48,408 nt of DNA from Rikenella microfusus (GTDB lineage: Bacteria; Bacteroidota; Bacteroidia; Bacteroidales; DYQK01). The stretch is from positions 1-48,408 of the forward strand of contig DYQK01000007.1 in the NCBI GenBank assembly GCA_020719385.1, read 5' to 3'. Below the pieces are notes generated by a model that had not been told where the DNA came from, did not search any database, and saw only the letters and a program-made list of their open reading frames with translations. Shown here one piece after another: positions 42,451 through 48,408 of this stretch; position 1 is the first letter of the stretch; every line of letters starts with the position of its first letter. Made by a program: the position numbers and the translations under genes.

Positions 42451-43875
42451 ATGCCTCGAAGCACACAAAATATTCTCAAAAATATCGATTGGGTTACGAT
42501 TTTTATTTTTTTATTGTTGATTTTTTTCGGTTGGATGAACATTTATGCCACCGTTTACAACGAAAAACATCACTTATTTTTCGATTTCTCGCAACGTTAC
42601 GGCAAACAAATGATTTGGATTGGAGTAAGTATTTTTCTTGCTATTTTTATTATCGGAATCGACAGCCGATTTTTCCCAATTTTTGCATATTACATCTACG
42701 GTTTAACTTTATTTCTCTTATTTTTAGTGTTCATTTTTGCACGAGACGTCAACGGTGCGCGAGCGTGGTTCGAATGGAACGGCATAAAATTTCAACCTTC
42801 CGAGTTTACAAAACTCGCAACAACATTGGCAATTGCCAAATATCTCAATAACTTTGCTTTCTCGCAAAAATCCTTTCGCGATTGGGTGATTATCGGAGGA
42901 ATAATTTTGTTACCTGCACTTTTAATTGTTTTACAACACGATACAGGCACAGCCATCGTTTTTGTCAGTTTAATTTTTGCACTTTACCGTGAAGGTTTGT
43001 CAGGAAATATTTTGCTATTGATTCTTTACCTCATTATTTTGTTCATTTTTTCGTTGCTTTACGATGCTTTTTACATTTCGTTCATCTTACCGATTTTCTT
43101 TTTTGCGTTATACAGTTTATATTTTCGCAATGTTAAAAAATCATTTTTTGCAATAATTATTTTCGCAATCTTTTTTGGAATTTTATTTGGAATAAAATTT
43201 TTGTGGAAAAAAAATTTCGAATGGCACGCCATTTTATCAATAACATCCATTTTAACAGGAGTAATTTTATTTATTTGGGCTTTTCAAAATCATTTGAGAA
43301 ATATTAGTGTTTGGTGTATTGTATTTGTTGGTTCTGTATTTTTTTCGTATTCTGTCGATTATTTGTTCAATAATGTTTTAGAAAAGCATCAAAGAACAAG
43401 AATAAATGTGCTTTTTGGTGTTGAACAAGACCTGCAAGGTGCGGGTTACAACGTAAATCAGTCGAAAATTGCTATTGGTTCGGGTGGTTGGGTCGGCAAA
43501 GGTTGGTGCCAGGGTACGCAAACAAAATTCGATTTTGTCCCCGAACAGACAACAGACTTTATCTTCTGCACTATCGGCGAGGAATGGGGTTTCCTCGGAA
43601 CTACAATTATAATTATTTTATTTATAACTTTGTTATTGCGTTTAATCTATCTTGCCGAGCGACAAACTTCCATATTTAGTCGGGTTTTTGGTTATGGAGT
43701 GGTAAGTATTTTATTTCTCCACTTTGCGATAAACATCGGAATGACAATAGGTTTGGCGCCCGTTGTTGGAATTCCGCTGCCGTTTATTAGCTATGGCGGC
43801 TCCTCGCTTTGGGGATTTACTTTGTTGCTGTTTATTTTTATTCGTCTCGACATCAATAGAAAAGAATTATTGTAA
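42451..43875 (+). CDS. rodA: Rod-shape peptidoglycan polymerase RodA (SEDS family)
   Basis: A 474-residue multi-pass SEDS glycosyltransferase that polymerises lipid II during elongation. Conserved motifs are GARAWFEWNGIKFQPSEFTKL, LQHDTGTAIVF, GAGYNVNQSKIAIGSGGWVGKGW (in parts), FVPEQTTDFIFCTIGEEWG and IPLPFISYGGSS. It is longer than E. coli RodA (370) because of an extra transmembrane block in the middle (about 175-280), as seen in other Bacteroidota. The usual mreCD-pbp2 neighbours are absent; it follows the LpxL-type gene instead. Confidence 0.94.
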   Translation: MPRSTQNILKNIDWVTIFIFLLLIFFGWMNIYATVYNEKHHLFFDFSQRYGKQMIWIGVSIFLAIFIIGIDSRFFPIFAYYIYGLTLFLLFLVFIFARDVNGARAWFEWNGIKFQPSEFTKLATTLAIAKYLNNFAFSQKSFRDWVIIGGIILLPALLIVLQHDTGTAIVFVSLIFALYREGLSGNILLLILYLIILFIFSLLYDAFYISFILPIFFFALYSLYFRNVKKSFFAIIIFAIFFGILFGIKFLWKKNFEWHAILSITSILTGVILFIWAFQNHLRNISVWCIVFVGSVFFSYSVDYLFNNVLEKHQRTRINVLFGVEQDLQGAGYNVNQSKIAIGSGGWVGKGWCQGTQTKFDFVPEQTTDFIFCTIGEEWGFLGTTIIIILFITLLLRLIYLAERQTSIFSRVFGYGVVSILFLHFAINIGMTIGLAPVVGIPLPFISYGGSSLWGFTLLLFIFIRLDINRKELL

Positions 43876-43903
43876 AATTTTTGTTTTTTCGAAATAAATT
43901 GTT

Positions 43904-43911
43904 TACTTTTG
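43904..43911 (+). promoter_or_regulatory. -7 promoter box for the small gene at 43935
   Basis: TACTTTTG, with a TTTTTG about 20 bases upstream (-33 type), 23 bases before the ATG at 43935. It lies inside the longer frame from 43881, so the ATG at 43935 is preferred. Confidence 0.65.
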
Positions 43912-43934
43912 CAAAACATTTTTATTCGAAAAAA

Positions 43935-44339
43935 ATGGAAACAGTTTATCAAGACAGATTTCAAATTGTGAATTATTTTTCTGAACACTCATTTCTTGAG
44001 TTTATTTGGCAAAATACATTAGAAATGACAGAAGAAGGTTTTAAAACTTGTTTATTCACGCAGGCTGAACTTGTTGAAAAATACAAAGTAACGAAAGAGT
44101 TATTTGATACAAAAGAATTTTTCTTTCCTATTAGTGTTCAATTACAAACTTGGATAGAAGAAACTATTTACACTCAGAAACAAAGATCGGGGGTAAAACA
44201 GTTTGCCTTAGTTATGAGTGAAGAAATTATTGCACAAGTTTCATTGGAACAAGCGGTTAATGAGGGAAAAGGGGTTTTATTTAACTCAAAATTCTTTTCC
44301 TCACGCGAAAAAGCACGACAATTTTTGATGAATTTGTAA
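43935..44339 (+). CDS. Conserved-looking hypothetical protein
   Basis: A 134-residue soluble, acidic-leaning protein beginning METVYQDRFQIVNYFSEHSF. It is mostly alpha/beta with no signal peptide or membrane helix. The middle (FTQAELVEKYKVTKELFDTKEFF) is helical and charged, and the end (FNSKFFSSREKARQFLMNL) resembles the C-terminal helix of SpoIIAA/STAS-like Bacteroidota proteins, but I cannot assign it. It has its own promoter and terminator. A frame from 43881 exists, but its promoter lies inside it. Confidence 0.7.
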   Translation: METVYQDRFQIVNYFSEHSFLEFIWQNTLEMTEEGFKTCLFTQAELVEKYKVTKELFDTKEFFFPISVQLQTWIEETIYTQKQRSGVKQFALVMSEEIIAQVSLEQAVNEGKGVLFNSKFFSSREKARQFLMNL

Positions 44340-44350
44340 TTTTGGTACTT

Positions 44351-44390
44351 TTTTTTGCTATTGGTTGAAAAATCAATAGCAAAATTTTTT
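44351..44390 (+). terminator. Terminator after the hypothetical gene at 43935
   Basis: TTTTGCTATTG (44353-44363) pairs perfectly with CAATAGCAAAA (44374-44384), followed by T6. Confidence 0.85.
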
Positions 44391-44422
44391 CGAAAATTTT
44401 TGTTTTTTTCGAAATAAATTTT

Positions 44423-44430
44423 TATCTTTG
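44423..44430 (+). promoter_or_regulatory. -7 promoter box for the B12 riboswitch - btuB - btuG transcript
   Basis: TATCTTTG, with a TTTTTG about 20 bases upstream. It ends 8 bases before the riboswitch P1 helix, so the transcript begins with the aptamer. Confidence 0.75.
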
Positions 44431-44437
44431 TGCCGTA

Positions 44438-44630
44438 AAACTGAAATTGGTTTTTTCTTGAAGTTCTGTCAAGAAAAATGAAAAGGGAATTAGGTGAAAA
44501 TCCTAAACAGTACCCGCTGCTGTGAGTTTTTTATCAATTTTTCGAATTTCTACCGCAAAAAACGCCACTGTTCACAAAATGGGAAGGCAAATTTTCGAAA
44601 AATTAAACAAGTCAGAAGACCTGCCAGTTT
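44438..44630 (+). promoter_or_regulatory. Cobalamin (B12) riboswitch
   Basis: The leader carries the aptamer blocks in order. These are P1 5' arm AAACTG, AAAAGGGAATTAGGTGAAA, TCCTAAACAGTACCCGCTGCTG in parts, GCCACTG, GGGAAGGC, the B12 box AAGTCAGAAGACCTGCC (44609-44625), and P1 3' arm CAGTTT (44625-44630). It precedes a TonB receptor, as in most Bacteroidota B12 loci, and should shut off expression when adenosyl- or related cobalamin is plentiful. A weak hairpin (TTGTT/AACAA, 44636-44653, then CTTTTT) just downstream could be part of the expression platform. Confidence 0.93.
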
Positions 44631-44662
44631 CTTAATTGTTCGGGAATAAACAACTTTTTAAC

Positions 44663-46591
44663 GTGAAAAAATATTTCTCCCTTTTTGGAATTTCTCTTTG
44701 GTTTTCCATTTTTAACATTTATCCGCAAAAATCTTCTTTGCCCGAAGTTCAACTTTCTGAAATTAAAATTTCGGCTTACAGAAATATTTTTTTCAAAGAA
44801 GATAAAAAAATTTTTCATTTCGACTCGTTAATTTTCGAAACCAATAAACATCTCTCGCTCGGCGAGGTGTTAAATCTTGCGACAGGAATTGCAATTACAC
44901 AAAATTCGCCCAACGGAATTTCCTCAATTTTGTTGCGAGGAACGTCTGCGAATCATACTTCTGTGCAATGGAACGGCTTGAATATCAATTCTTTAACCAC
45001 AGGAGCCGCAGACCTCTCAATTATTCCTGTTGATGCAGCAGACCAAATTTCAATAACAGAAGGTGCCGCAGCATCACTTTATGGAAGTGGAAATTTCGGC
45101 GGAGCAATCGATTTAAACTCCGTTGCGGAATGGAATAATCGACTAACTCTCAAATTATCAACAGAATACGGCAGTTTCGAAAATTTAAAAAATGCGATTT
45201 CGCTAAAAATTGGAAATGCGAAATGTCAATATCATTTTACTTTTCTAAATCATTTTGCCAAAAATAATTTTTCGTTTTTTGATTCGTACAAATTTGGAAA
45301 TCCCAAAGTTTCGCAAACACATAATGAAACAGAAAATCAAGCAATTTTGCAGTCAATTTTTTGCTTACTGCCTAATAATCAACGACTTGAGTCAGGTTTG
45401 TGGTTGCAAAAAAAATCGACTAATATTCCCGCCATTATGGGTTCTTATCAGGAAAGTTCGCAAGAACAAACGGACAAAACTTTGAAATTTTACCTAAAAT
45501 ATTCTTTTTTTGTGCGACAAAAAAATTCTTTTTCCTTGAAAAATGGTTTTTTGCAAGATTTTCTCTACTTTTCTGACAAAAATTCTAAAATTGATTCGAA
45601 ATTTTTGACGAAAAAATTTCTCACAAACTTAGAATATACGTTTTTTTACTCGAAAAATTTTATTTTCGACATCAATATCGATTATAAGTACTTAAATGCC
45701 GATATTTCGGCGTATCAAAAATTAAAAACGGAACATCAATTTGGTTTTTCGACAGGTGCGAAATGGACTACAAAAATTTGTGTTACAAATTTTTCGTTGC
45801 GTCAAGAATTTTATGAAAAAAATCACTCAACTCTTTTATTTTCAATAGGTTCGAAATTTGAAATTGTGAAAGAAAAATTATTTTCTCGAATTAATTTTGC
45901 AAATCAGTTTCGAAATCCGACTTTTAACGAAAAATATTGGGAGCCGGGCGGAAACCCGAATATTAAACCCGAAAAAGGATGGAATTTTGAAATTGCAAAA
46001 GAATATTTTTTCGAAAATAAAAAAAATTGTAAACTTTTTATTGATTTAACTGCTTATTATTCAACGATTTACGATTTTATTCAATGGATTCCAAAAACGA
46101 AGTTTTGGTCGCCTGAAAATGTTAAAACTTTGATAATCAAAGGAATAGAAAATTCTATTCATTTTGATATGAAATTTTCGAAAATTTTTATAAAAACTTC
46201 TGCAAATTACAGGTTTACAATTTCTGAAACTGCAGAAAATTACGACAAAAACCTTGATTTTACGGGCAAACAATCGATTTACGTTCCGATTCATTCTTTT
46301 CAAACACAAATTTATTTTTCGTATAAAAATTTTTATCTCTCTTATAATCAAACACTTACGGGAAAAAGATTTACAACCGCAGATAATAATGAAATTTTTG
46401 CGTTGCCATTTTATTCTTTGAGCGACATTTCTCTTGGTAAAACGTTGATTTTCAAAAAGTTAAGTGTTGATTTTCAATTTAAAACGAGAAATATTTTTAA
46501 TGTTTCGTATCAAATTATTCGTGCTTACGCAATGCCGTTGCGTAATTATTCGTTTCGAATTTCTTTTATGTTTCATAATAAAAACTCTTGA
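44663..46591 (+). CDS. btuB: TonB-dependent vitamin B12 receptor BtuB
   Basis: About 642 residues. It has a signal peptide (MKKYFSLFGISLWFSIFNIYPQ), a plug with LSLGEVLNLATGIAI, ILLRGTSANHTSVQWNGLNI (in parts) and YGSGNFGGAIDL, and a barrel with NQFRNPTFNEKYWEPGG and a final RNYSFRISFMF. The riboswitch directly upstream and the beta-propeller lipoprotein downstream identify the substrate as cobalamin. There is no ATG; the GTG at 44663 gives a normal signal peptide, while the open frame from the TTG at 44636 would overlap the riboswitch platform. Its stop codon overlaps the region of the next start (2 bases before). Confidence 0.9.
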   Translation: MKKYFSLFGISLWFSIFNIYPQKSSLPEVQLSEIKISAYRNIFFKEDKKIFHFDSLIFETNKHLSLGEVLNLATGIAITQNSPNGISSILLRGTSANHTSVQWNGLNINSLTTGAADLSIIPVDAADQISITEGAAASLYGSGNFGGAIDLNSVAEWNNRLTLKLSTEYGSFENLKNAISLKIGNAKCQYHFTFLNHFAKNNFSFFDSYKFGNPKVSQTHNETENQAILQSIFCLLPNNQRLESGLWLQKKSTNIPAIMGSYQESSQEQTDKTLKFYLKYSFFVRQKNSFSLKNGFLQDFLYFSDKNSKIDSKFLTKKFLTNLEYTFFYSKNFIFDINIDYKYLNADISAYQKLKTEHQFGFSTGAKWTTKICVTNFSLRQEFYEKNHSTLLFSIGSKFEIVKEKLFSRINFANQFRNPTFNEKYWEPGGNPNIKPEKGWNFEIAKEYFFENKKNCKLFIDLTAYYSTIYDFIQWIPKTKFWSPENVKTLIIKGIENSIHFDMKFSKIFIKTSANYRFTISETAENYDKNLDFTGKQSIYVPIHSFQTQIYFSYKNFYLSYNQTLTGKRFTTADNNEIFALPFYSLSDISLGKTLIFKKLSVDFQFKTRNIFNVSYQIIRAYAMPLRNYSFRISFMFHNKNS

Positions 46592-46593
46592 TA

Positions 46594-47661
46594 ATGAAGT
46601 ACTTACCAGTTTTTTTAGTTTTGTTTTTTCTCTATTCTTGCGAAAAATCTGATGAGAATTCGCAAAAAACCGACTTTTCGAGTGGAATAATTATCACAAA
46701 TGAAGGTGGTTTTCAAAAAAACAATGGTTCTGTAAGTTTTTTTGACACAAAAAATGACATTTTGCGGAATAATATTTTTGATTCTGTCAATAAACGGAGT
46801 CTCGGTGATGTGGTGCAATCCTTTGCGGCTGTAAGCGGGAAAGGGTTTATTGTTGCAAATAATTCGCAAAAAATTGAAGTTGTTGACTTGAAAAGTTTTG
46901 CGTCAATAGGGGTTATTTCGCCGTTTTCGTACCCGCGTTTTGCGTTGGGTGTCAATAATTCTGAAGTTTGGGTTTCGAATGGGAAATTTCAGGGGAAAAT
47001 TTACGTTATTGATGTTAAAACGTTGAAAATCAAGGATTCTGTCGATGTTGGTTTTGGTCCCGAAGTTTTGTTGCAGGTCGAAAATTCTGTGTTTGTCGCA
47101 AACAGCGGCGGCTGGGGCAGCGATAGCACAATTTCAGAGATTGATGTTGTCTCGAAAAAAGTGATAAAAACGCATTTTGTCGGCGATTTACCTGTCGATT
47201 TGGTTTCTGATTCGCAAAAAAATATTTGGGTTTTGTGTAAAGGCAAACCTTCGTATTACGCAGGCGGCAAAACGCAGGCAAAACTTGTGAAACTTGACTC
47301 GCAAACGAAACAAATTTCGTTAAATTTTGATTTGGGTTATTCAGAGATGAATCCTTTGCGTTTGTGTTATCATTATGAAAATGTTTATTTCGGTGGAGCC
47401 GACCTTGGTGGAATTTTTAAAATGAGTGAAAAAAACACAGAAATTCCAAAAACTCCGTTTTATAAACAGGAAGGCACGCAACAAATTTATGCTTTTGAAA
47501 TGGCAGATTTGCATTCAGGCGAGTTAATTATTCCAACGTTGTATGTTTTGAAAGTAAAAAGTTTCGATTCTAATGGGATTTTAGAAACCGTTAATGAGAA
47601 TTCAGTTGTTTTAAAAACTTATTCCGCAGGAATTGTACCCAATGGCATTTGGTTTTATTAG
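46594..47661 (+). CDS. btuG: BtuG-like surface beta-propeller lipoprotein (B12 capture)
   Basis: A 355-residue lipoprotein. The lipobox is LYSC (signal peptide about 1-16, lipidated Cys in FFLYSCEKS). The rest is a YncE/DUF5074-type beta-propeller with repeats such as GKIYVIDVKTLKIKDSVDVG, NSVFVANSGGWGSDSTISEIDV and IVPNGIWFY. BtuG of Bacteroides is such a propeller, binding cobalamin very tightly on the cell surface and passing it to BtuB. Position immediately after btuB under the riboswitch supports this. The start is the ATG at 46594, not the upstream TTG. Confidence 0.85.
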   Translation: MKYLPVFLVLFFLYSCEKSDENSQKTDFSSGIIITNEGGFQKNNGSVSFFDTKNDILRNNIFDSVNKRSLGDVVQSFAAVSGKGFIVANNSQKIEVVDLKSFASIGVISPFSYPRFALGVNNSEVWVSNGKFQGKIYVIDVKTLKIKDSVDVGFGPEVLLQVENSVFVANSGGWGSDSTISEIDVVSKKVIKTHFVGDLPVDLVSDSQKNIWVLCKGKPSYYAGGKTQAKLVKLDSQTKQISLNFDLGYSEMNPLRLCYHYENVYFGGADLGGIFKMSEKNTEIPKTPFYKQEGTQQIYAFEMADLHSGELIIPTLYVLKVKSFDSNGILETVNENSVVLKTYSAGIVPNGIWFY

Positions 47662-47668
47662 AAAAATT

Positions 47669-47707
47669 GAAAATTAGGGGAAATTTTTTGATTTTCTCTA
47701 ATTTTTC
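47669..47707 (+). terminator. Terminator after btuG
   Basis: AAAATTAGGGGAAA (47670-47683) pairs with TTTTCTCTAATTTT (47692-47705) with G-U pairs. A T-rich end follows. Confidence 0.7.
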
Positions 47708-47730
47708 TTTGAAAAAAATAAGAAATTAAT

Positions 47731-47738
47731 TATTTTTG
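47731..47738 (+). promoter_or_regulatory. -7 promoter box for the MNT-HEPN pair
   Basis: TATTTTTG, 17 bases before the ATG at 47756. Confidence 0.55.
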
Positions 47739-47755
47739 CACAAAAATTGAGAAAA

Positions 47756-48091
47756 ATGAAATCAAAAAATAAATCTTTGCAAATTATTAACGCATTGAAA
47801 AAAGTTTTAACAACACAACATGGCAAATTGATTCATTCCGTTATTTTATTTGGTTCGCAAGCAACAGGAAGAGCAACAAGATTTTCGGATTTTGATGTGC
47901 TTATCGTTTTAAATGAAAATTATAATTGGAAATTTGAGCGAGAATTATCAAAATTATTATATCTTTTCGAATTACGCAATGATATTTTCATTGATGCACA
48001 TTTTATTTCTGTTGAGGAATTAAATTTTTCCTTAAAAGGTAAAGATTCATTATTCATAAACGCACTCAAAAACGGTATTTACGCAAAATGA
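47756..48091 (+). CDS. MNT-type nucleotidyltransferase (antitoxin-like)
   Basis: A 111-residue minimal nucleotidyltransferase. It has GS at 33-34 (ILFGSQATGRATRFSDFDV, in part), the metal Asp pair 45/47 (DFDV) and a third acid near Asp80 (IFIDAHF). Unlike the copy at 20247-20843, it has no fused DNA-binding domain. It overlaps the following HEPN gene by 4 bases (ATGA), the usual coupled arrangement of MNT/HEPN toxin-antitoxin pairs. The ATG at 47756 is preferred over the in-frame TTG at 47747. Confidence 0.9.
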   Translation: MKSKNKSLQIINALKKVLTTQHGKLIHSVILFGSQATGRATRFSDFDVLIVLNENYNWKFERELSKLLYLFELRNDIFIDAHFISVEELNFSLKGKDSLFINALKNGIYAK

Positions 48092-48339
48092 ACGATAACG
48101 ACAGACAAGAACTTATAAAATATCGTCTAGAACAAGCAAAAGAAACTATTGATGATGTAGAAATTTTGCTTCAATTCGACAAGATTCGTTCCGCAATAAG
48201 CAGAATTTATTATGGAATGTTTTATTCTTTGCTTGCTCTTGGTATAAAATTTCAATTTGAAACATCAAAACATCAACAACTCATTGGTTGGTTTAACAAA
48301 AATTTTATCACCTGCATGAAAAAACCGCTATGTCTTTAG
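48088..48339 (+). pseudogene. HEPN-domain gene cut short at its 3' end
   Basis: It starts like a normal HEPN protein (ELIKYRLEQAKETIDDVEIL ... SAISRIYYGMFYSLLALG, HQQLIGWFNKNFI, in parts). It then breaks at about residue 73 (near 48306), followed by TCMKKPLCL and a stop. Complete relatives run to about 120-135 residues with helices 3-4 and the RX4-6H motif, all missing here. The foreign sequence after the break is hairpin-rich and IS-like. The pair with MNT is probably inactive, leaving an antitoxin without its toxin. Confidence 0.75.
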
Positions 48340-48408
48340 CGTAGCGGATGAACGTGCTGATTTTTCGACTGTCCGTTTCAACGGGCAAATGTCGAAAAAT
48401 CAAAAAAA
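48308..48408. mobile_element. Possible end of an IS200/IS605-type element with two hairpins
   Basis: The sequence that truncates the HEPN gene holds two strong inverted repeats. The first is CCGCTATG ... CGTAGCGG (48325-48347 region, loop containing CTTTAG). The second is an 11-bp arm GATTTTTCGAC paired with GTCGAAAAATC, with an inner TGTCCGTT/AACGGGCA stem. Subterminal hairpins with CTTTAG-type loops and a clean join without target duplication fit IS200/IS605 ends. Orientation and identity cannot be settled because the window stops here. Confidence 0.4.

Noticed and set aside
44612-44818. A minus-strand ORF across the riboswitch end and btuB start
   Set aside because: The plus strand holds a recognised riboswitch and a signal peptide; the reverse frame has a low-complexity shadow sequence.
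1-48408. A CRISPR array or prophage
   Set aside because: No regularly spaced repeats, integrase, terminase or structural phage genes are present; all long frames are assigned chromosomal functions or described above.

Overview
The window is AT-rich chromosomal DNA from a member of the Bacteroidota. The evidence is: many promoter-like TAnnTTTG boxes (the -7 box of the Bacteroidota primary sigma factor) just upstream of genes, no obvious Shine-Dalgarno sequences, a secreted protein with a gliding/type IX secretion C-terminal sorting domain, a DUF4834 protein, an HYC_CC_PP protein beside its TonB-dependent receptor, and a B12 riboswitch followed by BtuB and a BtuG-like beta-propeller lipoprotein. 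I cannot place it more precisely. Nearly all of the window is ordinary, densely packed housekeeping DNA. Both ends carry structured, IS200/IS605-like sequence, so the window may be a stretch between two insertion sequences.

Layout. 1-8.2 kb: M20 peptidase (-), rsfS-ftsH, a secreted protein (-), DUF4834 - orphan histidine kinase - DUF3108, and a tandem universal stress protein. 8.2-13.5 kb: TPR/SpoIIE phosphatase (-), pncB and pyrF converging with an overlap, and a radical SAM/SPASM gene that has no ATG start. 13.5-21.2 kb, all on the minus strand: RNase P RNA, an XRE-MNT/HepT toxin-antitoxin pair, HYC_CC_PP, a TonB receptor, an LTA-synthase-like sulfatase, an FKBP isomerase, the c-di-AMP cyclase, and a previously unlisted small membrane ORF interrupted at a T7 slippery run. 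21.3-26.1 kb: GT2 glycosyltransferase, nrnA, ferritin, uppS, guanine deaminase and an outer-membrane protein. 26.1-33.5 kb: pabA, divergent pabB-pabC, a type IX cargo protein, ispE, a PHP phosphatase, pyrC and fabD. 33.5-35.7 kb: a Roco GTPase without LRRs and with an unassigned C-terminal domain. 35.8-44.3 kb: prenyl synthase, PASTA protein, Crp regulator, ftsA (-), purH with a large insertion, an LpxL-type acyltransferase, rodA and a small hypothetical. 44.4-47.7 kb: B12 riboswitch - btuB - btuG. 47.7-48.4 kb: an MNT/HEPN pair whose HEPN gene is cut short by a hairpin-rich sequence.

How they fit together. Envelope growth is well represented (uppS, prenyl synthase, rodA, ftsA, LpxL, GT2, LTA-like sulfatase, PASTA), as are nucleotide and cofactor metabolism (pyrF, pyrC, purH, guaD, pncB, pabABC, ispE) and nucleotide signalling or RNA turnover (cdaA, nrnA, rnpB). 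ftsA and rodA each stand outside their usual clusters. The accessory signals worth following are the Roco protein, the toxin-antitoxin pair immediately downstream of rnpB, the broken MNT/HEPN pair, the frameshifted ORF after cdaA and the 42-residue insertion in PurH. I do not see a clear multi-gene system of unknown type. The Roco protein is the best candidate for undescribed biology.
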